The position numbers were made by a program, and so were the translations under genes. Shown piece after piece: positions 1 to 12,747 of a DNA stretch of 64,000 bases. A model generated the notes under the pieces. The model did no database searches and was not told where the DNA came from. It saw nothing but the letters and a program-made list of their open reading frames with translations. Origin of the DNA: Telopea speciosissima. Taxonomy: Eukaryota > Streptophyta > Magnoliopsida > Proteales > Proteaceae. The stretch spans positions 37,370,946 to 37,434,945 of the forward strand of contig NC_057926.1 in assembly GCF_018873765.1 (NCBI RefSeq), written 5' to 3'. Position 1 is the stretch's first letter; each line of letters begins with the position of its first letter.

Positions 1-997
1 TGCCCTGGTAATTTAACACATTTTTATATTGTCATTTCACATAAAAAGCACATTAAATATTGCAGAAATTAAAATGACTTTCAGTTGTTTACCCAAAAAA
101 AACAAAGACATTCAGTATATTGATAACTTTTTTTGTTTACATTTGCATTAAATACTATATTAAATAACTTTTGAAAATAAGACACGAGGCAATGAAAAGG
201 AGACGTCAAGTTCTAAACACAACTATAGAACCATAGAGGTGTCACTCATACACTCCCATTATACCGGAAAAAAAAAAAAAAAAAACTCATACACTCCCTT
301 TATATAGGAGCAATGTAAGAAAGAATTTACACACTACAACCAATGAGGGGTTGGGAAATGATATCACCCATATAAGGCTCACATGCATGATCAGAATAAG
401 AGTATGAAATGTAGTTTATAGTATCATTCCCTGGTGATATCGATCGTATCAAGATCAATACATCATTTATTTAAAATCAGAGACATAGCTAAGTACTGCA
501 CCCATCGACTAATCTCCAAATAAGTCATGAATGCTTTGTGAGAGTGTCATAAAGTTTTTATTTTTCCATTCTATACTCTATTACTGTTTTTATTTTTATT
601 TTTTTCGATTTTAAATTCTACAACTTGATGTTCTAGTCTTACTAAAATATTGTGTGGTACCAATTAAGTCTCTTAAACAACTTTGTAAGTGCTTTATTAA
701 AAGTTGTTAAGTAGCAGGTTTAGAGTCATCATCACTCATATCAGTCATATGGATAGAATACCATCACCCAAGCCAGGAATATATAATGATAATATGTAAG
801 AATTCCTTATGTCCAAAGGTCAAAAAACCTACAAAGCTGTTCAAGTAGGCTTCTTAGTAGTTTGTTTAAAAGAGATATGCCTAAAGGGAAAATGCTAGCC
901 TGAGGATCGTCCGCATCCCAATCATTGGATTAGAAGGACCACCTGCAGATGTGGGGATCCACTGACTCTAACCTAACGAAATCTCTGTTATAATTAA
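1..997. other. Intergenic, no gene seen
   Basis: A+T-rich sequence without a credible coding region. A short stretch around 165-260 (an 'ACTTTTGAAAATAAGACA' motif, then 'GTGTCACTCATACACTCCC') resembles 51245-51345, so part of it is probably an old dispersed repeat. Confidence 0.6.
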
Positions 998-1174
998 GGG
1001 AGAAAGTTCTCTGTCCGGGAGTGTGGTCTACGCCAGCACTCACATGAGTCTATCTCTTTCCTCCCCATATGAAAAGATACTTTTGCCTTTTTGTTTTGAT
1101 GAGGAGAGAGATAGAGACATGTGAGTACGTAATTGCATAGGCTACACTCTCGGATGGAAAACGTACTACTTTCC
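998..1174. mobile_element. Fold-back MITE, family F1 (copy 1)
   Basis: The two ends are imperfect inverted repeats around the core 'GTTCTCTGTCCGGGAGTGTGG', and the middle is short and non-coding. The nine bases before the left end (TATAATTAA) and after the right end (ATCAATTAA) match at 7 of 9 positions, which suits a Mutator-type target duplication. Two further copies lie at 1263-1432 and 10356-10524. Confidence 0.7.
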
Positions 1175-1262
1175 ATCAATTAATAATAAGAATACATATC
1201 TTCTCTAGACAATGGTAGAGGCTATAGAGATGAAGAACAATAATAATCCTTCTTAGGTAACA

Positions 1263-1432
1263 GGGAAGTAGTTTTCTGCCCGGGAGTATGGCCTACGCCA
1301 GCACTCCCATGTGTTTATCTCTCTCCTCCTCAAAACATGGGGGCAAAAATGTCTTTTCAAATGAGGAGGAGTGAGATAGACTCATAGGAGTGCTGGCATA
1401 GGCCACACTCCCGAAGAGAGAACTTTCTCCCC
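1263..1432. mobile_element. Fold-back MITE, family F1 (copy 2)
   Basis: Inverted ends match F1: a left 'GCCCGGGAGTATGGCCTACG' motif against a right 'ATAGGCCACACTCCCG' motif. The arms include the alternating CTATCTCTCTCCTCC and GGAGGAGTGAGATAG segments. It lies 88 bp from copy 1 in a different sequence context, so it is not a simple tandem copy. I see no clear target duplication. Confidence 0.7.
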
Positions 1433-2578
1433 AAAATAATTCTCACTTCTTTATAAGGTTGATTCACAATGTAAAATTCTCTCAACTCAATACAGAACAC
1501 GGATCAGACAAACATAGGAAGAACTGCAAGCTGTACAACTCTAGCCACTAACTAAAGTCAACAAAGAACACCACCTCTCTGAGTATGTACCATTCTATAT
1601 GCACTATTCTCTGCACGTGCACCATTCCATGTATACTAATATCTGTACAATATTTTGCACCAAATAGTGCTTCTTGTGCTACATCTCTCATAAAGCACCC
1701 TCTTTGTACGTGTTGGGTTTTGTGTCTTTTATCTAAATTGATTGATGGGTTTAATCAACGGTCTAATGGGTTATTTATTAGGGTCTTCTAATGGGGAGGT
1801 AGAGAAATACTAAAGTACAGAAGAGTGGAAGAGGTAAGAGTCTTCCAAGCTTGTTGAAATCTTTAAGCGAAATAGAGTCGTCAAGAGTGGAGTCTTCAAG
1901 AGAATGGAGGAGATGAATTCTTCAAGAAAGTGTTTCTTCCAAGGGATGAAGTCTTTCAAGGATGGAAGATGAATCCTACTAAAAGAGAGAGCTATCTACC
2001 CAAGAAGAAAGTGAAAACCAAAATGTGAGGAGGAAAATGAGAGAAAGGTGTACAATGGGGCTTGGGTTTAGGAATCAAATTACAAGGATTTTATTATTCT
2101 ATTGATCATCTTAATAGAAGTTTGGTATCACTCCGTGGACGTAAATAGTATTGTCAAATTACGATAAATCTCTTGTGTATGTACTTGTTTTACATTCTTC
2201 GTTTGTTATTGTTGCATATACATTTTCGTATGTTATACACAATTCTATAGGTGTATATATTTTTTGTGCTATGTGCACATTTTCGCGCATTGCCCATATT
2301 TAAAATATGATGTTAGTACCCCTAACACTTTGTGGTTCAACCATTCTCTTTTTTCTCTCAACTTTCTTTTTTTTGGTAGAACTCTTTTTTTCTCTCATTA
2401 TGGTCACAAAGAAATAAGGGACAAGACATTGGCCGGTTCGCCATCTCACAACATGACAAGAATCATTATCAAAACCGATACAGATCAATCATATTGATAT
2501 CGAGCCGAACACAAGATTTTGCCCTCAATTCCAATTTCAGTTAAAAAATAATTTTCAGACAGATTTACCCCGGATCTG
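1433..2578. other. Intergenic, no gene seen
   Basis: No supported coding region. 1850-1990 has repeated TCTTCAAG/GAAG-rich motifs, as often seen in LTR leader sequences, but I could not define LTR ends. Confidence 0.5.
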
Positions 2579-2766
2579 GATTTGGATCGTCTACTACCGA
2601 GCTGCCCAGCAGGACCGTGCTGCCTAGACACGGGGCTACGTGCAGTTACCGCCTTGCCCCCACTCGGGCAAGGCATTTTGGGCAGGGGTAAGGCAGAGAT
2701 TGCGCGTAGCCCCGTGTCAAGGCAGCACAGTCCTGCCGGGCAGCTCAGCAGTAGACGATCCAAATT
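2579..2766. mobile_element. Near-palindromic MITE, family F2 (copy 1)
   Basis: The left arm begins GATTTGGATCGTCTACTACC and the right arm ends with its near-complement. The arms also share 'GAGCTGCCCAGCAGGACCGT' and 'ACACGGGGCTACG' in inverted form, so the single strand could fold over about 70 bp per arm. It is much richer in G+C than its surroundings. A second copy lies 50 kb away at 52128-52317. Confidence 0.8.
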
Positions 2767-2933
2767 CGATTTACCCCTAAACTATTCCACCATAAAAGAT
2801 TGGGTAGATATCTAAATCCACTAATGTTCAGTATTGAGTCTTCACAATCAAGTGAGTTCATTAGTGCATGAAGTGTTTGGGTACAAACCGACAGTTCTCT
2901 CTCGCACCTCTTCCAATCTCCCTCCCTCCCTCA

Positions 2934-3074
2934 TTATCCGCTGTTGTAACTGCAGCGCTGCTGTACTCATCGTGCGGCGTTGCAGGTGCTTATGTGTACA
3001 CAGTGGGCCCCACATGATACACCTGCAGCGCCGCACGATGAGTACAGCAGTGCTGCAGTTACAACAGCGGATAA
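2934..3074. mobile_element. Hairpin MITE-like element, family F3 (copy 1)
   Basis: Two arms of about 53 bp are almost perfect inverted complements (left arm starts TTATCCGCTGTTGTAACTGC). The loop is about 35 bp and contains GTGTACACAGTGGGCCCCAC. The CATCGTGCGG core and the CTGTAACTG..CAGTTACA arms recur at 35110-35184. Confidence 0.75.
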
Positions 3075-3945
3075 AAATCCGATAACTTTGCCCATTCTTT
3101 TTTGTATTATAGGAGAATGAATCTGTGCTGTACGGCAACACTTGATCCACTCAAACCTTTTTTTTTAATATTTTCTTTGGTACAAGCCCCCCCTCCCGCC
3201 CCCCAACCTCCCCAAATCCCTCAAAATATTATTCATTTTTCAACATACACAAGGCTTTGAAATACTGAACCACGTGGAAAGTGGACAAGCTGAAGAAATA
3301 TGGATAACTTTGAGCTGCCAAGTCATATATCATTGACCACAGCTGGGAAAGAAAACTGGTTCTGTTCACAATGCCAGTTGATAAGGATGATGTGTGGAAG
3401 GATACAACTATCCATCATTCATCACCATATAATAATGATACTGTAGATTGCAGTTTTGTTGTTTCCATAATATATGCAATAACTAAGTAGGTTAGTTCTA
3501 CTACTCTCATTGAACTAGTATAGAAGAGAGATTGCTTTAATTGGCCTCTCTTAATTTGACAATGATGACTCAAGTGCATATATGTTCAATAACATGTTAG
3601 TTCACAAGCACTAGGAATTGGAATGTCTATAACTGCTGCATGTAAGAAAAAATGGAGATATGTTATCTGTCTATACATTACAACACCCTGGATTACAAAG
3701 AAGATTGCTATTCCTACCTTGGAATACTTTGAAAACATTACAAGTGCAACTCTACTTAGTATCCCCAATATGAAACAACATAGTTGATACCTCAAACCTC
3801 CTCCCCCCCCCCCCCCCCCATACCCTTTTTCTCCCTCTCCTCAGGGAGACTTTGACACCAAATCAAATCCATGACAGCCCATGGAAACACACATCTCTAT
3901 CTTTATCTCTCTCTTCCTTCTCTAGTTTCTGAGCAAATTCTCTGG
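3075..3945. other. Intergenic; probable 3' flank of the kinesin gene
   Basis: No coding region. The part nearest 3945 is likely the 3' UTR and terminator region of the minus-strand kinesin gene. A C-homopolymer of about 17 bases lies near 3804-3820. Confidence 0.5.
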
Positions 3946-6900
3946 TTAGTTAAAGATTCCTCTTGCTGCTCTCCTAAAGATATCATGGGCCTGTGGGAAA
4001 GTTTCAAGTAGTTATTGATTTTTATTAAGTATCGAACTGAAAGTTTGCGAGGAAAACTGAGAAGTGTTCTTACCTGCTTGGATGAAAGGCCCATCTTCTC
4101 CAAGTCGCACAACTGCAAAAACCCAAGCTATTCTTTTTAGTGGTTCTGAGGGTTAAAACCAAGAAATTTGTTGGACTCTAAATTCACAGGTTTCAAATAT
4201 TTCTTACCGATTGAAAAGGGCTTGTTTCTCTGATCTGGATTATATAATCTGCTCTTTTCTGTCCAATCCCCTGGATGTTGAAGAAAGATAAAAACCATCA
4301 GGAACATGAAGTATGGTTTCTTTTCTTACAATTTTATCTACTGGAATATACCTTTAGCTCCAATAGTTCTTCTCTGTAATCCAAGAATAAAGTAAACAAC
4401 ATCAGCGACGAAAATGTACAATATTAAGTGTTCCACATTAACAGAAAATGAACTTACTAAGATAGAGAAACAGAAACTACCTTCTGGCAGAGTTCAAGAA
4501 TGCAAGGTACTCTTGAACAAGGGAACTCTGTAAGTCCAAATCAACAAAATGATAAAATAAGTGTTAGAACCAAAATTGAAATGACTTGAGAGAAGATTTC
4601 TGATGCCAATGCTTGTACCAACCTTCAAATTGGAACTCCGTGCATTGAACTTATCAAGTGGAGTGCCAGTTATTTGAACTCCATTGCTATCATAGGTTAT
4701 AGGATAAGGTGTTTTAGGAGTCGTGGGCTCAAAGAAAACTAAACATACTCTGTCTTTGGATGAGAGGTCTTCAAGGGTTTTAGTGTTTATATTGGGGTTG
4801 ATGGGAGAAAGAATTTTTCTTATAGAATTTTGTAGTTCTCTGATCCTATCATTAGTTGGTGGCGATCCTAGAGAGTTGGTAGATGGGATGGTTGCACTTA
4901 TGTTATCATCCTTGCCCAAAGGTTTACCTGCAATAAAAGATGATGAAGTTATGTATCCACTTGATTACTATATATTTCCAAAGAAATGTGAAAAAAATTG
5001 TTCTAATCACACTCACGATTTGGTGATGATCCCACAGTGTTGAAAGATGGCATGGTTGTCTTCTTTACTTTGTCTGAAGTCTCACCTGCACAAGAGTTAA
5101 ACAGAACATAACATTAAAATTACAACTCCAGGATTTTCTTTTATTTTCATTTTTCTTTACTTGGGGTGGTTGGGGATGGGGGGACCGTCCAATTCAAACC
5201 CAGTTCATCTGCTTGATATGCCTAGTAGAAATGTACAAGTTAAATAACTTTCATTTTATTCCCTCAAATTTTCTATAGCAACTTACCCAACAAGTTTAAT
5301 AGATTACAATGATTGTCTTGAAATTTCTAAAACATGATGGTCAGTAGATTCTATGGAAAAGGAAAGTACCAGGTAAAGTTACTGATTCTAGAACACTGAG
5401 CATGCTTCTTGTAGCATCACTGCCTTCTAAGCATTCCTCCGTTGTCTTAAGGCCCATGTCCTGCAACAAGAACTTCTGTCAAGGAGGAAAATGGTGCTGT
5501 GCATGTGTTTATTCATCCACATTTACATTGAGGAAAACCCGCAATGGATGTGTATATCTGAGCATCAACAGACAGTGCAATATTGATGCAGTCATTACAT
5601 CTCTTATCTTTAGTAATACTTGATTCATCATCTCCTATGGTACCTCAATGGTCCTTATAACCATTTACTTTATGAAAGCAAATGGTCTGCAGAGATAATA
5701 ATCCAGTCAACTACAAGAAGATCCAAAGCTCCAACTATTTCAACAAGTAAAAAATCAGCAGAGCAAATCTGTCTATTGGCATCAATGGAGTTGCCCATGT
5801 ACAGAAAATGGTCGTCATGAAAGATAATATGATGGCCAAGAAGAGAAAAGCTACAGTCATATGGAATTTATTTAATGGTGGTTTCCATATCCCTAAGCCT
5901 TCACTATATGTGCTTCTGCTTCGACTTTCATGATAATTGAAACAGGCTTCAAATAGGCTTTGAACATTTTGAGCAATAAATCTCATGAATTAAGAAATGG
6001 AGGTTGACAATACACGGACAATGATTTCCAAGATGATATGTTCCCTAAATGAAAACAGGGGTACAGGGAGAAAACTTGTTTTTCTGTTTGTTAGATATAG
6101 AAAAATATTTGCAGTAGGCAGGTTCCCCATTTGTTTGCAATTGGTTGCTTTGAGGCCCCAGGGTTTGGGCTATCACAACGGAAATCTACTAATGACTGCT
6201 TTCTCAGCTTGTTATTCATCTTTCACAGACTTGTCAATTTGAAAGATAATGTGAATAGATGGTGCCCATTTATTCCTTTAATTTAAATGCCAAAATACTT
6301 ACTGCTTCTTTAATTAAATCTGTTAATTGATGATTTTCCATTGCTTGCACTACCTCCATTGAAGGTGCAACTAGAGCTCCAGAATTGCATAGGTTTCTGT
6401 GAAACATAAAAAATAAAAAGGAAACATAAAACACTAAGTAAACTTGAAGTACAATGTTGGTTGCTTTTCTCAGAGACTCCATGTAGTTGGGCCTTACCTC
6501 TCTTTGGAAGCTGATTCTCTTTGAATGCCAGTAGCCTTTCCTTTTGAAGGAGTTTGATGCAGCTTGGTTCTCTTAAAAGAACTCATATAACTGGGAGTTT
6601 TGATTGAAAATGGAGAACAAGGTGCCACTGTTCTTTGTACACTCTTTGTCTTTCCTTTTGATTCTAGCCAAGCCTGTAGCTTTGCTTCCATGTCAACTTT
6701 CTCCTTTGGAGTATCTTGTTTTTTATCTGAAGAAAAATAATTTGAAATCTGACGCGATCGAGCTGCTAAGCTAATAGTGTGAACTGATTCCTGGTACTCT
6801 CCTGGATTCTATAATTTAAAATAAAGAAAAAAAGGAGTACCCATCAAGTTTCAAAAGTGTTTAATGCAGCAGAATGAATAAGAAGCCATGGAAGAAAGCA

Positions 6901-8375
6901 TCCCAAATTCCTTACCAGACAAACAACCATCAAACAACTACTCATCCCTCCAAGAGAGTCCTGCAATATCCGGGTCAGTTTGCTTTCGCGATATGGTACT
7001 CTGGCTTTATTGTTGTTGAGAGCGTAGATGACATTAGACAAGGCAAAAAGGGACTGGTTGATTTTTGCGCTCTCTTGTAGACGAATTCCCTCATTGTAGG
7101 TCCTCCTATTGTCTTCATTTCCTGGTTGAATAAAGTTATAGATAATGTGAAGAAGAAAAAAGGGAAAAGAAAAGAAAGAGAGTAAATTTGAAGAATCCAT
7201 TATACCACAATAACAAGATTCCAAGGTAGATAACCAACCTGCCAAATCTATGAGGTTCAGCTTCCCTCTAACAAGAGCCTTAGAACCATCCTCTGAAGCT
7301 GAAGAAATAAAAATCACAAGCACTCCATGGCTTCTACTTGAGATGTCATTAAGACTTGTGTGCGCAACTTTGCGGCTTTGGATTCCAGAAGCAAAAATTT
7401 GATGGAACTCAAACATTGAGCTTACAGGTACCCTGGAAAGTCCCCTGAGTTGAACTTGCCCATCCTTGTCCTCCAACAGAGAAATCTCTTTGGCTTTGGG
7501 TTCGAAAAGATCAAAACACCTGTCCATGTATATTTCGTAGTAAGAAATTTCTACTGAACTTCCAGTATTCTTGCACATAGAGAGAACTGTTGACATGGCC
7601 AGAGGCATGAGACCCGGTAGCTCTTCAGATCCCTGCAATCGCAGGTTCATTAACCTTACCATTTAGACCTCGATTAAAATTAAATTTACAGTAAATAAGA
7701 ATTACAAGAAGCCAGACAACATGAATAGGTGAGTGGTCAAGAACCTGAGGGTGGGTTTATTCAGATCATGGACCGTACCACCAAATATGGTTAAGAAACT
7801 AGATGAGTGGAAGAGGTCCAGAAGAAGGAGAAGAAGCCTGGATAATACCTGCATCGTGTAAGTCTTTCCGCTCCCAGTTGCGCCATAAGCAAAAATAGTA
7901 GAATTGAAGCCACCAAAAATCCCATTGATCAAAGGGCTGACTTCTTTGTGGAAGATCTGAGTCACATTGTCGTTCTCTTGACTGAAGAACGAATCTAACT
8001 TATAACATTCCTTCCGGCTGCAATGGGAAGAAAGAGAATACCAGCAAAACCCTCGATTCAGTATTCTCAAAATCAGTGATTCGATCAAAAGCACAATCTA
8101 TACAGGATGGGATAAATGAAAAGAAATTCTTCTCACCTGGACTCGTGATCTTTGAGATGAACGACAACTTCTTCGCCAGACCCACAATCTGGATCGAGAG
8201 CGGAGATGCATGGGGCTGAATTTCCACCTCTGGCAGCGATTTCAGAGGGGAGAAATGGGCGTAACCTTGCTATTACCCTGACTTTAGACGGCAAGGGTTT
8301 CTGGGAAGCCGGAGATCTGGCCATTGTGCCGGCGTCGGTGAGTTCTGTATGGATTTCCATCGAACGATGAAACAA
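3946..8375 (-). CDS. Kinesin-10 family motor protein with C-terminal helix-hairpin-helix
   Basis: I resolve 14 exons with GT..AG borders and consistent phase: 8375-8137, 8017-7849, 7632-7239, 7121-6916, 6808-6498, 6396-6303, 5460-5370, 5085-5017, 4927-4623, 4527-4481, 4373-4352, 4270-4208, 4112-4074, 3990-3946. Together they give 697 aa. The motor domain covers about residues 30-350: P-loop GATGSGKT (125-132), switch I NDISSRSH (231-238), switch II DLAG (265-268). The middle is lysine-rich. The tail (about 640-690) has the helix-hairpin-helix signature [10 protein letters not shown] and ends RAARGIFN. That tail is known from Kid/KIF22-type kinesin-10 chromokinesins, where it binds DNA, so a role on chromosomes or the spindle in mitosis is inferred. 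It most resembles the plant KIN-10B/KIN-10C class; I cannot choose between them. Downstream ATGs at 8360 and 8324 are alternative starts. The 5370-6303 interval reads as one 842-bp intron. Confidence 0.93.
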
Positions 8376-9797
8376 ACTTGAAAGTTGAAAGAGAGAGAAT
8401 TTCGAATTGCAGAGTTACCAACCCCTTTCAACTCCGAAGAAGACAAACTTGAGAGAATGAGTCTTCACCCTCGTGAACAAAGAAATAGAAACGGTAGAAA
8501 AGCTTTTGTGAATTTTGAGTTTTTGACCGTTAGTACGTTGGGAGGGAAAAGCCACTAATCCGGTTCGGATTTTATAAGTCAGGTATCAGATAGGCTTGTG
8601 ACATGCGCACTATCACGATTATTTGTTTCTCTTCTGTCTGCTGGAGTTCATTGTAGATCTTGCTATTCTTCGCACCAGGAATTTCTTACCCTTTTATTCA
8701 ATAAAATTAGAATAAATTACTTGTACACCCCCTATACCATCGCTCGATTACTCCACCTTCAAAGTTTGAACGTATTATTTAAAGGCCCCTGCATTTTAAG
8801 ATGTCTTACAGCTAATTCTTGTCTGTTACTTTTTTTTTTGGTAAAAATTGTCTGTCTGTTAGTTAGTCACCGTTTCATGATGATGTCATGGATTAAAAAA
8901 TCCTAAATGTCTAAACTACCTTTTTAGTTTAGTGAATTGGTTTTTTTACTCTTTGACCATTATAGAAGGGAAGATGCCTTCTCGTTCATTGTTGAACAAA
9001 CCTCCACTCCATTTGCTGCTATTGTGGCAATTTGTAAATGCGGGAGAAAAACGAAGCAAACAACTCAAGAACATCTTACCGCTGTTCAACAAAAAACCCC
9101 AAACCATACTTACTTGTTTTTCTAGTTTTTTTCCAGGAGAAAGAGGGATTGGAAGAGCACGACTAGAGAAACCAAAATGAAAACACCAATTAATTTTTTT
9201 TTTCTTCAACTATTGGAATAGATATGTATACGGAATTTTTAAATTCGTAGAAAATCACGCTTTCTGTCACTGTTGCACTTGGGGATTTTAATCACTAGCT
9301 TTGGGCAATCCTATCTACAAAACCCTAGACCAAATCCGGTCCTTTCTCTTCCGCTATGGTTTGGGAATTCCATGGAGTTGGATGTTGCAAGTTTGTCTCT
9401 AGAATCTCAAGAGATTTTTTTTTTTTTTTAGGTGAAAATCTCAAGAGATTTGAGACCCTATAGTAAGGGCCTAATGGAACGCACTTGACGTCTCTCGCAC
9501 TGGTTGCATTTTGTCAAGAGGTTGAAGACAACCTATTTCGTTTTTTCAGGTTAAAACATTTAAAGAGTAAGTTGGTCATTTTAATTTCACAAGTTTCAAT
9601 TGAATAACTCATAAGGGTATAATGGACTTTTTCATTCAACCACTAACAACAGACTAACACCGTCAGGTTTCATGGGGCTTCACGTAATTGGCCGAAAAAC
9701 CTTGTTTTTCAAAAAAAAAAAAAAATGAAATTCCATGCGATTGGACCAATTTCTCATCATTCGATCTCCGTCTAACTATAGAAATATGACACGTAAT
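8376..9797. other. Kinesin 5' flank and intergenic sequence
   Basis: The first 200 bp should hold the promoter and 5' UTR of the minus-strand kinesin gene; I see no distinctive element. Beyond about 8700 the sequence resembles plant Mutator-type ends (a CTTGTACACCCCCTATACC stretch near 8720, and GACTAACACCGTCAGG near 9653), but I could not pair the ends. No gene. Confidence 0.45.
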
Positions 9798-10757
9798 TAA
9801 GGGTGTCAATTGGTCTGGTTATGTGTTATTGGTCTAGTTCCTTAACGATTCCGACCCTAAGGGGTCAGGATTAGAATCAGACCAGTAAGTTAATTGGTTT
9901 CAAACCTAAGATTCAAGACCATTAACTAATGGGTGAGCTGGTTTTGGTTCCTAATCAGTTCCAAGCAGTCCAAAATTAAAAAAAAAGAAGTCCCCAACAC
10001 ATATTACATATATTCAGTAATATTATAATAAATAACTAATTTTTTGAGTAAAAAATAAGACACTAATATATGCAATCTACCATCATTTTTTTTTCTTCCA
10101 AATCACATAACTAGTCCATAGTACCTTTTATTTTATATTCAATTAATAAGTAGTAACACCATCACCCTCATAAATTTGGATTATTTTAATGTACGTTCTT
10201 AAGTTTGAAATCTCAAATGGACCTTTATATTTACAGTCGAATCTTTGGAAAAATAGTATATGAGACTAGAGGTACTAGTCAAAATTGGAAAACAAAAAAA
10301 ATAAAAAACTTGACTGTAGCTCTCATGACCTTCAGTCTTAAGAATTATATAGTGTGGGAAAAAAAACTTTGTCCAAGAGTGTGGCATACACCAACACTCC
10401 CATGAGTCTATCTCTCTCTTCCCCATGTGAAAAAACACTCATGTCTACTTGTTTTGAGGAGGAGAGAGATGGACACATGGTAGTGATGGCATAGGCCACA
10501 CTTTCGGACTAAAAACTACTTACCAAAATATATAGGGTTAGGATGTAGATTTATTTCAGTCACATTGGTTTCGGTTCCAACAGTTCCTAGTTGGTCTATT
10601 GGTTATGGAATCGTTGACCAATAACTTAATCGATAGATCCAGAACCAGACAAATAATTTAGCAATAGATCTAGAACCTAAACAATATGCAATTGGTTGGG
10701 TTGGTTCCAGTTTTTTGTAGTTCTATTTCCAATATTGTTGCCCAATAGACATAAGGA
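9798..10757. repeat. Dispersed repeat (copy A), begins AAGGGTGTCAATT
   Basis: Starts with AAGGGTGTCAATTGG and is rich in GGTT/AACC motifs. 10083-10345 and 10525-10700 match 14842-15300 in inverted orientation, including the shared stretch CTTAAGAATTATATA. Copy A carries an F1 MITE (10356-10524) that copy B lacks. No coding content; superfamily not assigned. Confidence 0.65.
10356..10524. mobile_element. Fold-back MITE, family F1 (copy 3), with an empty site known
   Basis: Inverted ends share the F1 core (left CCAAGAGTGTGGCATACACC; right GGCATAGGCCACACTTTCGG). The inverted paralogue at 14842-15300 runs straight through this position without the insert, which confirms an insertion and its boundaries to within a few bases. 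Flanking 9-mers (ATATAGTGT and AAAATATAT) are only weakly alike. Confidence 0.75.
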
Positions 10758-11835
10758 GAAAAAGGAAGTAAAAAACAAATTTATATAGAGATACATATAC
10801 CAAATCCTAACCAAACTGAACAAATGTCATCGGACTAGTTTTGGACTGGAATATGATGGGACCGGTTGAAAACCATATCACACCAAACCGATCGATATCT
10901 AGAACGAAATTGAAGCGAAAGATACAGATAAAAAAATCATTAAGTATGAGGTTATGAATAGAATTGATTATCCATTGATTTCAATATTAGTGAGAAGATT
11001 TGTGGTTGTAAGTGAAATTGTTACAAATCAATGAGTATGAGGTTATGAAAAAGGAAATTAATTTGTAACAATGCTTCCATTGATCTTCTTGTTCACTATA
11101 CAAAATTAGTTGGACAGTTAAATGGATTTGATAGTGAGGTTTATTTTATGATCTTAATATTAGTTATTTTCTCACCAATTAGTTATCCAATGATTTTAAT
11201 ATTAACTATCTTCCCTTTACAATGATAAACAATAATTTGATTTGTAACAATGATTTTGCTATAAACACTATTTATCCATTGATTTCAATATTAGTTATAT
11301 ATATTCCCCTTACAATTATTCTTCTTTGTTCCGATTACAACATGAACACATCGAATCAATTTTTCTATTCCTAGTTGTTTATTTGTTTGACTCTAGGAAA
11401 TATGATCTAAAGTGTTTTTATCTAATCTTTCCTCACTACAGGTCATGAATGTAAGATTTCATTGTGGTTCTAGCCCAAAAATAAACCAATCTAAACTGGT
11501 ATTAACCCGATACTGAAAAATCAAAATAAAATGAAATCATACTAGACCGAACCAAAATCAATCGAAAACCAAAGTTCCTTAATAGTTTGGTTTTGGTCTC
11601 ACTGATTCAGCCCGATTGAAATTGGGCTGAACTGACCGTTTGATACCCTAATTGTAATTGTGACTAGTAAGTTGGTAATACATGTCGCAAACAAGAACAT
11701 AACACATGGTATCAGGTACCGTGTCAATCACCGCTGATATTAATATCAACATCGATATCCATACGTCTATATTAATCCAATTCCAAATCAAAATGACACT
11801 TTTTAACTGTATTAGTATTGGGCTCCAACAATACA
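10758..11835. other. Intergenic, no gene seen
   Basis: A+T-rich, with several short internal similarities (for example 'CCATTGATTTCAATATTAG' near 10972 and 11278), suggesting decayed local duplication. No coding region. Confidence 0.5.
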
Positions 11836-12096
11836 TGTAAGACCTAGTCCCTTCCTTGGCATGATATTGTCTGTTTTGGTTAATGGGTCTCTCACGGTTT
11901 TAAAACTCATCATATCAAGTAGAGGAGACTACTCTTTATCAATAGCTTAAGATCTCCCTCCTTAACGAATGTGGGATTAAGTTTGCACCCTCTCACCGAT
12001 CTTTCAAACCCCTCGGTACTAAGCTATCTCTTAGTGGAAACACCTCAACGATATCCCAGACAGATCGGTTCTATGCCATCTTCTTGGGACGTTACA
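11836..12096. mobile_element. Short element with TGTAAGACC..GGGACGTTACA ends
   Basis: The ends are TGTAAGACC and GGACGTTACA, imperfect inverted complements in the TG..CA form of LTRs. The 261-bp body has no coding capacity. It could be a small solo LTR or a MITE. No target duplication is evident (left ATACA, right ATATC). Confidence 0.4.
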
Positions 12097-12485
12097 ATAT
12101 CAATACGGCTTATATGATGATGATACGTGTAACATTGATTGCAAAGTAAAGTACATGAATTAACGGCAATACTAGTTGGAATTTTTTGAAATTAGTTATC
12201 ATCATTAGTGATTTGATTTTGTGATTAGTTTTCTTTGTCATCATAAACTTCCATCCCCTAGGACCAAGATCTTCTACCATCCATCGGGCTGCGGCACAGT
12301 AGAGGATTTTTATTCTGTCCCCTATCCCCTATTGTGTACCGTTGAAAACACTTCTCATTTTCCAATAAAATGGGAGATATATAAGTGATGAGAGGATTCC
12401 TCTTTCATTTGGTGAGTGAAGGGAAAATGAGCGCCTATAATATGTTAGGTAATGATTATAAAAATTTCAACTCTGATGATACCAT

Positions 12486-12724
12486 CATGATTCTAAGTGT
12501 TGGTATTGTATCGGGCGATACGTATTAGTTTTGCTATTCATTGATATTGATACCGTGTCGATATCGTATCGATAGTACGGTACGAACAATGGGTAAAATG
12601 GTCAGAAAACTCTTTTTAAGGACATTCAGGAGTAATTTTGTCCGATCCAGGCCGTACCATATCGGTATCATATCGGTTTTGCTGGTTGCCAATACCCATT
12701 CTGATACCGTGTACTAAAACCATG
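12486..12724. mobile_element. MITE of the GATACGATCGG family, F8 (copy 1)
   Basis: Both halves are rich in TATCGGTATC/GATACCGATA words. The ends are inverted: CATGATTCTAAGT on the left and ACTAAAACCATGG on the right. The centre has the family pattern 'GGTAAAATGGTCAG' plus a T-rich segment. Other copies are at 13015, 13402, 19898, 27068 and 36003. Confidence 0.7.
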
Positions 12725-12747
12725 GATACCACTTTTCACTTTTTTTT

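Noticed and set aside
8705-9690. A further Mutator-like element upstream of the kinesin gene
   Set aside because: Terminal-like motifs occur at both ends, but they do not align as inverted repeats and no 9-bp duplication was found.
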